NCBI GenBank assembly: GCA_956465555.1
Contig: OY101121.1
Coordinates: forward strand, 2,132,722 to 2,196,721
DNA from: Nitzschia sp. pyKryTriq1
Taxonomy: Eukaryota; Bacillariophyta; Bacillariophyceae; Bacillariales; Bacillariaceae
Direction of reading: 5' to 3'
Length of the DNA: 64,000 bases
Part shown: piece after piece, positions 1-11,051 of the stretch
Numbering within the stretch: the stretch's first letter is position 1
How the letters are laid out: each line of letters begins with the position of its first letter
Program-made: the position numbers and the translations under genes
The notes under the pieces: generated by a model
What the model was told of the DNA's origin: nothing
Seen by the model: the letters and a program-made list of their open reading frames with translations, nothing else
The model's database searches: none

Positions 1-408
1 TCACGATCGGGATTGATTCATTCGCTCGCGCAAAACTCCCGCGTGTCTCTCACTCGGGGGTCATCACCATTTCCTCATTATTTTTGGAGCCTCGAGCCCC
101 TGAAAAGACGCTATTTTACGTGGTGAAAGTTCTTATCAATGGCTTAAGGGGTCTCTCATACAGTAATACGAGAGCTATTATACTCTTACCAAAAGATCTC
201 CTTCGCCTCCTTCACAAAACGCATATCTCGACAGAAAAAAAGACTCCTCCTCCTCCTCCTCCTCCCACTCCTATCATCACTACTACTAGACTATCGAGGA
301 CATCACTCCTGCCATTTCAATGTTAGAGTACAGTACAGTATAGTATAGTAGGAGGCATCTACTCGTACAACAGAAATACGAATATACATAATATTGTAGC
401 AGTACACA
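1..408. other. Gene-free left edge, upstream of the permease-like gene
   Basis: I see no gene here. The stretch holds a CTC-type pyrimidine run near 244-266 and a TAGAGTACAGTACAGTATAGTATAG stretch near 323-350 just upstream of the ATG at 409. It probably carries the promoter and 5' UTR of that gene. No clear TATA box can be assigned. Confidence 0.4.
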
Positions 409-1098
409 ATGGCAGAGCAACCAGCATCCTCCACCAACAAACAGCTGAGTTTTGCTGCCATCGTGGTGATTGCTGCCAATACGATGAATGGTCCTGGCCT
501 CACCACGTTGCCGTCGATCGCCAGTTCTTCTGGGCAAGTAACGTTTTCTGTGTTGGTACTGGTGGCTGCGTTGGCTACCAGTTTCGTGGTGCACCGACTG
601 GTGAGTGTCATGTGGAACGTTCATCAGCACATATCACTACCACCATCAACACCACCAACAACACCAACACCTTGTGAGGATCTTGGGGATCTTGGGGATC
701 ATCACGATGACGACAACCAACTCGAAAAGTTGTTGACGGACAAAAATGATGCTGTCGCAAGCATGCATACTCGTACTCGTACTCGTACTCGTACTCGTAC
801 TCGTACTCGTACTCGTACTCGTACTAGTACTAGTACTAGTACTCGTACAAGTAGTCGACCAAGACTGGAAGAGACCGATATTGTGGCACTAACCGGGAAA
901 CTGTTCAATCAAAAGAAGAAGAAGAAGAAACTGGCCTCCTTGGTGATGGTCGGATGCGCCTTGTCGTTGGCCTTGGCGCAAATGATGCTATGTGCCGCCA
1001 TTGCCGACAGTATGTTCGTGGCGTCGCTCGGAAAATCGTGTGGAGTGGCACCCTTCCAGATTTATTGCACGTCCAACCTTTCGATGAAGCCTTTTCAA

Positions 1099-1139
<41 letters not shown>

Positions 1140-2214
1140 ACAACAACAACAACAACAACAAGCAGAAAACGACAGCCACAACAGGATGACAATGACAATG
1201 ACGACAACAATCCCGCCCGTTTCCTTGATTTCGGCAGGATTGGTTGTGGCGTCAAGTATCACAATGTGCTTGGCGGCCGTCGATTTAGATTCCTTGTTGG
1301 TGGCTCAATATATTCTTTTTGGATGTTTACTGGTGGCATGTGCGCGATTTTGCTCTACGCTGTGGGACATGACGGGTGCCTCCACCACCACCACCACCAC
1401 CCCGGAAGGTACTACCGGTATTGTTCCCGTGGTATTTGACGACGACGTCTTTTCCTCGACGATACTACTCTCCACCTCGGCTCCCTATTGGATCGGACCC
1501 CGGCCCTTTGATGCAGTGGGACCCATCTTGTTCAACTTTGCCTTTGTGGTGACAGCGCCTCCCTTGATCTGTGGAACAAACAGTCCCGTACGAGGGTCAA
1601 AAGCACTCGTCGTCGCCTGCCTATTGATGGGGGCCTTGTACATGCTGGTGGGTCGCGCCGGGGCGAATGCTGCCACCAACACTCAGTTGGGTTTGGACGA
1701 CAATTTGCTGTCCTTGGTGTTACGAGGAAGGAATCCGGAATTGTTGGATCCTTGGGATATTCTGGCGGTCAGTTTGTTTGGAATGTCGCAACTAGCGGCC
1801 ATTCCCGTCTACTGCGAGCTCGCCCGTGAAACGCTGACTACCCACTTGCAAGTATCGTCAGCCTTTCTGCTAAGTCATGCATGTCCATGGATTGTGGTGG
1901 CACTCACGTACAATTCAGCTTTGTTTGAAGCCTTTGTCGAGTGGTCCAGTTTAATTCTGCTGGGATTTGCGAATTTTTCATTACCATTGCTATTGGACCA
2001 TGCGTACACGCAACGCTTGATCCATGCGGAACGCGACAAACTGCATGCCGCTGGAAGCGGCACCTGTGCCAGTCAAGTGTTATGGGGACTGGCGTTGATT
2101 ACAGCGGCAATTGCAGCCGTCATTGTGCAACGGCTTACGGAAAGCTTAGTGTTTGCCGAAGTGGTGTTCATCGGGACACTCGTTTCAGTCTTCGAATTCG
2201 ACTACAGGTCGTAG
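409..2214 (+). CDS. Amino-acid permease-like multispanning membrane carrier
   Basis: This single-exon gene encodes 601 residues with about ten or eleven hydrophobic segments. The first helix carries ANTMNGPGLTTLPSIASSSG, which resembles the glycine-rich broken first helix of the APC superfamily (aromatic amino-acid/AAAP-type permeases). It would act as a secondary carrier in the plasma or an internal membrane; the substrate cannot be told. Three low-complexity inserts interrupt predicted loops: a Thr-Arg run around residues 121-137 from an ACTCGT hexamer repeat, a poly-Thr then poly-Gln run around 230-250 from ACG and CAA repeats, and a short Lys run near 168. The C-terminus ends shortly after the last helix. 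It converges on the LRR gene with 180 bases between stops. The carrier fold is an inference from hydrophobic pattern and one motif. Confidence 0.6.
766..849 (+). repeat. (ACTCGT)n in-frame hexamer microsatellite
   Basis: ACTCGT is repeated about eleven times, then drifts to ACTAGT. It encodes alternating Thr-Arg then Thr-Ser and stays in frame because the period is six. It lies in a predicted loop of the permease-like protein. Confidence 0.9.
1099..1160 (+). repeat. (ACG)n/(CAA)n in-frame trinucleotide repeat
   Basis: ACG repeats (about 13) followed by CAA repeats encode poly-Thr then poly-Gln in the permease-like protein. Both are length-variable classes of repeat but do not disturb the frame. 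Confidence 0.85.
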
Positions 2215-2394
2215 AATATATTGAACCAGCCACTTTATGTTGCTTTTGCTTTACTACAATTCGACTCTTCTATCACTACTATATTGCAAAGCTGCGAAAA
2301 AGTGCAATGTCTAATTTTAATAGGATTTTGTACTCATAGAAGACGAACTTCCCTCGTTGAAAACGACTCGTTGAAAAAACCCAGCATAGGAAGC

Positions 2395-4937
2395 TTACAG
2401 ACTGTTGCAGGACTTAGTACCAGGGGTGCAGCAAGCTTTTTCCAAGTTGCAACAAGATGTGCAGCAGGAACAAGTCAAGATACCAGTCGCACAGTCCGCT
2501 TCGAAAGTCTCCCACGCCGGAAAATCTACGGGTCGATTGCACAGAATCGGATCCAAGTCGTCAATGAAGTTATTGCCACTCAGTAAAAGACTTGTGAGTT
2601 CTGGCAGATTCCGCAGTTGAGTAGGAACAGATCCTTCCAACATGTTGTTTCGAATATCTAGCTTTCCCAAACTTCCCAAGGCGCCCAATTCTGTCGGGAG
2701 TCGCTCGACAAGTCGGTTGTTGGCTGCGAGATCAATACATCAAAAATAATATACGAGTCAGTCGTGAAACGAAAGTAAAGCGCTACCCCTTCTTTCAAAC
2801 TGACGCCACTTACATAGATTCAATTGAACCATCGATGCACAAGTCCCCAACTGTGTCGCAATGGAGCTTCCGAAGCTGTTTTTGCCTGCAAGAAGAGCTA
2901 GCTTGTCAGCATCACTGCATCTAAATTGAGACGATTTGCATTTGATTGTAAAACTTACTCAAATCCAGAACTTGAAGGAACTTCATATTTCCAATCTCCG
3001 TCGGTATGGATCCATCCAAGCCATTATCACCTACGGTAGCGGAAAGGGTCAGTAAATTCAAGAACAATTATTATCCGATCTCAGCAGCGTACTAGTCCAT
3101 ACACTCACCTAAGTCAATGATGCCCAAATTGGTAATGTTGGTGAATCTGACCGGAAATGATCCCACCAGATTGTTAGAGGGTGCTCTAAAGATTGTCAAA
3201 GCCATATCACCGGTGTTGGCATCAGTCGCGTCCCCAAAAGTAGACGGGATGCTTCCCGTCAGTTTGTTGTGCCCAATGTCAAACTGTGTTAGCGCCGTCA
3301 TATTGCCAAATTCTGGTGAGAGTTTGCCCGTGAATTCATTATTGCCTGGATGCGAAGAAATAGAGTACGAAGTATAGTAGATCGTGAGACACTGACATGA
3401 ATGAATCCTCCCTGCTTTTGCGCATACCACTGATGGTCGAACAGTACTCACTCAAGTTCAGAATCTTGAGACTCTCGATCTGTGAAAGGAACGTTGGTAG
3501 GCCGCCCTCAAACTTATTGTTTTCTGTACGAGTGCATGCGAAAAACGGGGGGGGGGGGGGGGGGGCAAGTAAGCTTCCGGAAACATTGTACATACGGTAT
3601 TCAGAGTCCGAACAATCAGCGCCTCATTCATACTCACGTAGCTCCAGCTGAAGCAAACTTTTCATTCCCCACAAATCGTTTAAATCGTCGTGAACGATGC
3701 CAGTAAAGCTATTGAAGCTAAAGTTGATTCTTTCGATCTTGGGAAGATCTGCCAGATACTCGTAGGGAATTCCTCCCTCGAACTGGTTATTGTCTGGCAA
3801 GAATGGAAACAAAGCAATCGTTAGCGAGCAAGGAATACTTCACTTTGCACGTGACTTCAGTACCTCTCCCTGTCTACCCCGTCCGTCGGCACTGTCTATC
3901 TGTCTATACTCACTAAGATTCAACACCTCCAGATTCGTTAGCTTTTGAGCATTATTGGGCGCAATGCCGGATAGTTCGTTATGACCTTGAAAAAATGGAA
4001 CGACAGGAGATTAGAGCCGTGAGTACGAACATATAGAAATGATTGAGAACAATCCATCCATCCATCCATCCTTCGCCAAAATTAGTTTCTACTTACTGAC
4101 ATCCAAGGTGGTCAGTTTGCGGAGAAGTCCGATCGTCGACGGCAATTGGTCCTCGATGTTGTTATTCGACAGATCTAAATGCGTCATATGGGTAAGCAAA
4201 CCAAGATCCTTTGGGAGAGCTCCAGCCAAGTTGAGGCCCGTCAAAATCAAGGAATCGACGAATCCATTCTTGTCGCAGTAGGCGCCGCCTTTGGAGTCGC
4301 CCTGGTGGTTCCAGTCACACACGTCGTGATGAGTCATAAAGTCAAACGAGTGTTCCCAATCCGAACCCTTGGTAGAGAAATATAGAGTCGCCAATACAAA
4401 GCGCTGGATCACTTTGTCGATGGGGGCATGCGGGTCCAGTGCCCCCGGATCGTCGTAGGATATCCAATACAAGGCATCGGCTTCGGGAGTCCCAGGCTCG
4501 TCGATGGACCCTCCCGCCACCGGCTCCAAAGTACTTTGAAACTGACTATAACGTGAATCTCCATCTGCCTTGCTGATCGTCTTTGTGTTGTGGGTCTCCT
4601 CCTCGTCGCCGCCACTGCCGCCGTGTGAAAAAGTCTTTGCCATAATGACCCCCAGCAGAGCAACCGAAACGCAGCAACACGCCACAATCGCCAGAGACAT
4701 GCGTCGATTAACGCGGACCCCCATAATTTGACGTTTCTCGAGTTCACCCAAGACTATTTCATCGGCAAAGTATTCCACTTGACTCATGATATTATTCGTC
4801 GTCGACGGTCGGTGGGAACCCGACAGATTCGTGGCCTGACCACGGGAAGAAGTGTCCCGCTCCGCCCCTGCAGCAATGTTCATAGGCATAAGCTCGGGGT
4901 TTCCTCCCGCAGCGCCCATTGAAAGACGAGTCGCCAT
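2395..4937 (-). CDS. Membrane-anchored leucine-rich-repeat protein, 8 exons
   Basis: Joining eight exons gives 616 residues: 4937-4097, 3985-3914, 3793-3638, 3523-3452, 3345-3109, 3030-2959, 2885-2814 and 2723-2395. Every intron is GT-AG, mostly with a GTGAGT or GTAAGT donor, and every one is in phase 1. A basic N-terminal tail of about 80 residues precedes one membrane helix (about 81-102), so the repeats should face the cell exterior or a lumen (type II topology). An LRR N-cap with a CDW...YC pair follows (about 190-240). Plant-type repeats of the LxxLxLSxNxLxGxIP kind then run to about residue 560. The tail is cysteine-rich (CSCCTSCC). It could be a cell-surface recognition or adhesion protein. 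No kinase domain is present. Four exons are exactly 72 nt, one 24-residue repeat each. Confidence 0.85.
3547..3567. repeat. Poly-G run (poly-C on the sense strand) in LRR intron 3
   Basis: About 20 consecutive G lie in the intron between exons 3 and 4 of the LRR gene. On the sense strand this is poly-C, about 25 nt upstream of the acceptor at 3524, so it sits where a pyrimidine tract is expected. Its length may be uncertain because such runs are error-prone in assemblies. Confidence 0.8.
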
Positions 4938-5599
4938 GGTGTATATTATTATTTGAAGGAGACTGTTATTGTGTACTCGTACTCGTATTGTGATTGCAGA
5001 GGGTGGGAAGCAATGTCTACTAATGTCTATTAGCCTTCTTGTTTCTTGTTTCTCGCGTTTCTTCACATCTCACATCATCGTATCTTCTCGTCGTCGTCGT
5101 TCTTCATTCGTCGCGAACATCGGGACATTTTCATTTGTTCCAACCGACTGGTTGGACTCTTACTCAATGACCGCGACAGAGGTGCGACAACTTTACGACG
5201 CAGCATAATTGGCGGGGACCCGTGTAGAAATTTCTACCGCGGCCACATCCCAAGAATAACTACGGAGGGAAACCGACAATCGAGCCGTTGGATGCAATGT
5301 GAGTGACACAAAGGTCATAGTACGACATGCCGATGAGACATAAGTATCAACTTATACAGGTATGGTTATAAAACAACAGTAATTCGTCGAAAGCGTTAAA
5401 GAAGACGTTAACTTTTTCCGTTCCAAGCTCACAATAAGATTGCGAAAAATGGAAATATTGGAACGTCGTCCGACCCAAGCAAGAGCCAGAAGGTTGAACT
5501 GTGGTAGAGGCCATCGATGCATTGACGCGTTCCACCCTTGCATCGGCAATCAACAACAATAACTTCATAGGGAGGAAGAGCAAATAACTGACAAGAAAC
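4938..5599. other. Divergent intergenic region
   Basis: This region lies between the start codons of the LRR gene (-) and the MSP-RING gene (+), so it probably carries both promoters. I see no conserved reading frame; open frames here look random. A TCGTCGTCGTCG pyrimidine-rich patch lies near 5082-5110. Confidence 0.4.
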
Positions 5600-6761
5600 A
5601 TGGCCAATTTACACATCGAGCCCAGCGACAATGAAATCCAATTCTATGTGCAGGATGAGATGCCAGAATGCAGCGTCACGTTGAACCAGACCGGTGAACG
5701 AGGTCCGCTGATTTACAGAGTACGTCCATCATTTATCCCTTCAAGCCTCGGCAGGCAGTGGTGATGTTTTGAATTGAAATCCTCAACAGCATTTTCGTCT
5801 TGTACTCTCGTTCTCTTTCTACTGTACGTAGATTCAACCGACACAGCGGCACCGATACGCCATCTGGCCCAGTGTGGGTGTGGTGCAACCTGGGTCGAGT
5901 GTCATCGTCTCGGTTGTGTTACTAGAGCGTGCACGGCTGGAGCTAGAAAACGCATTCGGGGAAGTTGGTCCAATCGCAGAGTTTCGGCAGACGGATAAGA
6001 TCGTAGTGGAATGGTGCCGAGCGCCGGAGGCAGTTTACCGCCGGCTCATGGGAGATGACTCGGAAAAAGATTTTGAAATCCTATCGACTTTCTGGAACAC
6101 CAAGGGGTATGAATTTTCAACACCGGTTGTTACTGCCAGGCAACCGATGCTGGTGCGATTTAGTATGAGTGCTCCTCCGTCATCAGCGATTGACAAACAA
6201 GTTATTAGTAACAGTGGTATGGTCCTTCCTGCAGTTTCTCTGGACGAATCGACAGATCATCAACCAGATCCATCCATCACATGTGACGATTCCTTGATGT
6301 TGTCCATGAGCACCTGGGACGAAGATTCGGCAGTTCGATTTCACGAGGACCGTGGGGGTATTTTCCCAAAGAGACCGAGCCATATTTCGAGTCATAAGAG
6401 CATCACGAACCAAGCAAGGGCGCTAGTACCTGCGTCTCCGCATCCGATGACCCCGGATGCTGCATCGTCCTCGAAAAGCACGATCCACAAATTTCAGTTG
6501 CAGCAAACTCTTCGATGCGGTGGGTGTTATGAAGTCTTTAGCCGAGATCCCGAACAACTTACTATTCCAGTCATGAGTCAAGCGTGCGGACACACCATTT
6601 GCCGTGGGTGCGTGGTCCGCAAGGCGGACGAACACTTTTCGTTTACTCAAACTTACCAGAACACCGTGTCCTGTCCACTTTGCAACGTCCCCCATGCCTT
6701 TTCATTGGAACTTCATATCAATCACAGTCTATGTGCAGTGATTGCTCTTATCGATACTTGA
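5600..6761 (+). CDS. MSP (VAP-type) domain fused to a C3HC4 RING finger
   Basis: Two exons, 5600-5719 and 5832-6761, join in phase 0 to 349 residues. The first exon is missed without splicing; it starts MANLHIEPSDNEIQFYVQDE. Residues about 5-70 match a major sperm protein/VAP fold: a first strand, then LNQTGERGPLIYRIQPTQ, then VGVVQPGSSVIVSVV, the equivalent of the GxIxPGxxxxVxV signature. A disordered Ser-rich linker follows. The C-terminus is a RING with C269-C272-C292-H294-C297-C300-C321-C324 (C3HC4 spacing). By family knowledge MSP domains dock FFAT-type peptides on ER membrane partners and RINGs are ubiquitin E3 ligases. No membrane helix is present, so it would be soluble. An FFAT-directed E3 is my inference. 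Confidence 0.75.
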
Positions 6762-6962
6762 AGTCTTCTAAAGGTCGAAATGATTGATTCATTCCCAAAG
6801 CATCTACATATTTCCCGGACAGTACGGGTAATTTGGAGTTGGACGACGCAGTATCTTTGAAGCAAACAGCCCGGACCCATTCACAAGAACACTACAATTC
6901 TGCCAAGCCTATTACTTAGTCGGTGAGCTGTATAGCTGTTAGGTCATTATATCATTATGAGT

Positions 6963-9782
6963 CTACCGAAAGTTTCCACCAAAATAGTCATTTGGGGTTC
7001 CGTAGAAGTGATTGGCTCCCTCTTGATGATGAGGATCATCGACGGAAGCAGGTCGTCCAGGATGCTGCTGATGGTGATAGAAATCAGTCCGTCGCCTTTT
7101 ACGGGAGGATTCTGAGTTGGAACCATCCGAGTCGTTGCTGCTGCTGCCGTCCGCTTGGTTATCCGTCCCAGATCCCGAAGTTGCATACTCTTGAGTCTCA
7201 TCGCTGCCTTGATCTGAAGCATTCGATGGCTCGCTCACCAAATTGGGATTGTGCGGCACCGCTGATAATGCGGCATTCGTCATGTGCTGTTGAGCCAAAT
7301 TAGTAGTAGCGCCATTATGATTTCTCGTAGCGTTGTTGTCGTTGCTGTTGTTATTGTTTCTGCTAGCTGCAGATTCTTGTAGCTGGGGGATCACCATATC
7401 TTCTCCGAACGAAAGTGACATTGCATCGTCGCTCCGAGTGCTTGTGTACGCGGAGTGCTGACTAGCAGCAAAGGCAGACTGTTGTGCAAATAGGCTGTAC
7501 GAGTCTGCTGCTCCCAAAGGATTAGTCGTGGCAGCGCCGGCTGCCATTGACAAGGCGTCGCCATACGCCTTTGTCAACATCAAGTGATGTTGCTGTTGAG
7601 GTACTTGATGATAATGTTGTTGTTGTTGCTGCGGCTGAAGCATGGGTGCATTGTGGTTGGCTATTGTCCCCCCTGTTTGAGTGCCTGTACCAGCAGTGTG
7701 AGCTGCCGATCCCATCGAAGAAGAAAAGTCCAGCCCATGCCTCACGGGTACCGTGGAAGGTACGACAGCTTGTGCGGCTCCCGGCATCGAGAAATATGGT
7801 GGTACTTCCTTCGGAGACGACGAAGGCGGGTTATTGTTAGCAAAAGGAAGAGCCGGGACACTTAACCTGTCCAGCACTTGTCTTTTGACTTCTGGCGTCA
7901 AAGTTTTGCCAAGAAGACGATGGAAATCGTCAAACGATCGACTGGTAAACGTTGGCGAATATTGCTCCGAATTGAACGTCGTCGCACTTGCATTCTGATC
8001 GCTCGAGTTGCCTTGTCCTCCTGCAACATTGTCAAATCCAGATAAGAAGTCGGGCATGTCATTGCCAGCGGCAGTCAGTGCGGGAGTAGGTGTCCTTTGC
8101 TGCTGCACTGGGGTGTGTGTGGATGCTGCCGCAGGTACAGAGGGAACCATTACACTGGTTACGATTGCATTTTCTTGTTGTATTGTGTTGGCAACACTCA
8201 AGTAGGCTTGTTCTAAAGTTTGGCGGGCAGTCAGAGGGGCTTTTGCTTGCACCAGAGCCACAGCTGGGACCGGCGCTGATGGCGTAGGTGTACGATGATT
8301 CTGCCCTCCTTGGTCTGCTTGGGGTGGCATCGTCATTGTAGCAGAGTTGAGGGGCGGCACCGCCGCTACTGCGTTTACAGAAGGCGGGACCCAATACGAC
8401 GGTGGTCGTTGCGGCGGCTGATGTAAGACAAAGGATCCAGGTTGGATGTTGGGGAGTGCACCACCAACAACATTCGATGGATGTAAGGGTAGTAGCAACT
8501 ATGAGTGTCAACGAGAAATAAAATATCCAGGTTATCAATGTGACCATCCATTCTTCACATTTCGAGAAGAAGAAATCATGGGGCACAAAACCAAAGCTCA
8601 AACTTACATTAAGCTGTGGTGGAAAGGGAAGAAGCCCATGTGGCTGCGGTGAAGCGCGAAGATTTGGCAGTGGCATAAGCTGCACGAGTTTTTAGCATAC
8701 ATGTGAGTAGACTGTTTGGACCGGGGAAATGAACAAGACTCTTGCACACTCCACCTAAATATCATACATACCATTGCCATGTCAGGGAAACAACGTTTGT
8801 AGAAGTTGCTCTCCGCTTGCTGCAACCGTTGAATGTTACTGTTGTAGGCTGGGGAGCCTACTTCCTCCCCGACACCCCCAAAACCGTTCTTGGACAAGAA
8901 GACCATCTTTCCAATTCCAGTGCCTGCATATTTCTTGCTGATTCTCATCGGAGGACAGTGCAACTTGCGACTCAGAAAGCTGCGCAAGGTCGAGCCATTC
9001 TTTTCATCAATTTGTCCTTTCTCGAATAGTTCAATCAGCAATTTAGCATACGCTTCTTCCTCTCGAGTCCATTTGCCTCTTCGTAGAGGCCGATCTCGAA
9101 ACAGAAGAGGCACGTCTGCTCCCTTGGGTGCCATGGGGTGGAAGCCAGCAAAAGAAGGGGGCGGCAAGCCTCCTGGAGCTCCAATACCCGGTAAGTGCAT
9201 GAGGCTGGGCAATCCAGAGGGGGCACTGTTGCTGGCGTAGGGATTATGCAACGGAACTATCGGTTGGTGGGGTATCACTAGGCTTGATTTCTTCCCCTTG
9301 CGTTTCTTGGTGGCGTTTTTGTCTTCTGCGGCGTTTTTGTCTTCTGGCTTGAAAGGTGGAGTTGCGGGCGGCGGCTTCGAGGCAGCTCCTTGTGTGGAAA
9401 CCGCCGCTGGAGTTTGGGTGGTTTCAATTGGCAGAAGCCCCGAGTCCACTGCTTGCACAACCGCCTTGTAATCGGGTACAAACGCAGCTCCCACTGCAAA
9501 GGAGGCCAGCGCGGCGGCCGAGTGCAGCGCCTTGTGAAGAGGTGAGTCTACGACACCATCGCTGGACGCACCAGCACCACCACCACCACCACCACCATTC
9601 TTGCACATCAATGGGGACTTGGGGTGCGTTTGCTCCTGTGAGGAAGAAGAGGGCGATGCGACAGCAGCTGGTGGCCCTGCAACAACATCGAGCATGGCGC
9701 CACCTTTCATCGATGATGATGACGATGACGATGACGACGTTTCGCTGTGAGTTTGGTGATGGTGGATGCCTCGATCACTCAT
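6963..9782 (-). CDS. Nuclear-type protein with conserved RGKWTREEE domain
   Basis: Three exons (9782-8772, 8679-8608, 8498-6963), both junctions in phase 0, give 872 residues. The recognisable part is residues about 225-310. It starts RPLRRGKWTREEEAYAKLLI and continues through TLRSFLSRKLHCPPMRISKK to GIGKMVF. This is a conserved block I recall from many diatom and oomycete proteins, reminiscent of a Myb/SANT-like helix bundle, without an agreed function. The rest is disordered: a Ser run and Gly run at the N-terminus, and Pro-, Gln- and Asn-rich stretches followed by a KRRR patch near the C-terminus that could be a nuclear signal. A transcriptional or chromatin role is inferred. It converges on the MSP-RING gene. 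Confidence 0.7.
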
Positions 9783-11051
9783 TTTTAGCCATCCCTATCC
9801 AGGCGATTTCGACTTCAAACTCTTTTTCACTTCACAATTACTTTTGCAATGTAATAATTTCTAGCACTTGATCGTCGAAAATGGAAATACAAGCACTTGT
9901 GAAAGATGGGAGGTTTCAATACAATATCAAATATATAAATAACAACTGTAGGCCTGATGTCTCGATCGTCACTACCATACTGGTTATTCGTACTTTTCTC
10001 CCTCTCTCCGTGTGGCGCTCGCCGGAATGGAGGACGTCTCTCCCGTGGTGGTGCGTGTGATATCACAAAATCGAAAATTATCTGGACGGAATTGCTTCTT
10101 CGTCTGGCATGGGACAGATGGCAGCAGCAGGTGGTGGGGACTGCCTTAATATCGGTTTTTGATTGGTCTAAACTTCAGCAATTGACATCTGCTGGCCAAG
10201 TTATTAAGCCCCGTGAAGAATTATTTATTTGTGGTTGTGGCGAACACGAAGAATTATTTTAGAGCGCTGTGGAACCACTAACGGAGGATACCGGTAAGAA
10301 TAACGCGAGGTCGGTGGAGAAGCAAGTAAGGGAAGCACACAGCTGATGAAGACTGGGGATGATGTAACACAGCCACTTGTGGGCATTAATTAGGACAGAG
10401 TTCGTTTTACGTGAGGTGCGTGCTTATGCCACAATGAGATCCGAAGGGCGCGCATGCATGCTAAAATGCGCAGCAGCTACCGGTAGCGGCGGCTAGGCGG
10501 CGGCCTCAGCGAATGAATCAATCCATCATTTCGTTCTGCAAAGAAAGACACGTGGGCATAAACGTTGATTTCACGCGAACCCAACGAAAGCTCGGGGAAA
10601 CTCAAGAGGGATTAGTCGAGCCAGTCAATTCGGAAATCAACTTCTCGAAAACTGAATTGTGGTCAACAACAACAACAACGAAGACGAAAACAAACTTTTC
10701 ATTTCTCTCTACTCTACTTAGAGCCGCTTATCGGTGAGCTCAAGTAGTAGTAGCATCACGTCGTGCATTGGAGTATGGCTAGTCTACTAGTCGAACTAGT
10801 GCACTGTCGTCTAATGATTAGTAGTGGTAGTAGAGACGAGAGATCTCTCTGCTTTCAGTCGTACTGTAGTATTCATGGGGGGCTAGCTACTCTACTCTCT
10901 AGAGATACGGTAGTACTAGTACTACTGACTAAGAATACCACTTAACTAGTTCGAGAGACGATTAACAGATCCTCTCTCTACGTACTAATAGCTACAGTTT
11001 CAGTTTTGCATCCTTTTGGAAGCAGAGCAAATCATTCTATGATCAGCATCC
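9783..11051. other. Gene-free region with a CTAGTA-rich island
   Basis: No credible gene. The stretch lies upstream of the RGKWTREEE gene and downstream of the glycosyltransferase. From about 10735 to 10990 the sequence is unusually dense in TAGTAG, CTAGTACT and TCTCTAGAG words. The same vocabulary recurs near 35.2, 38.2-38.7, 42.5 and 45.4 kb. Confidence 0.5.

Noticed and set aside
702-1255. Several reading frames opposite or shifted within the permease repeats
   Set aside because: They are made of Arg-Val, poly-Asp, poly-Arg or poly-Ser runs produced by reading the same microsatellites in other frames.
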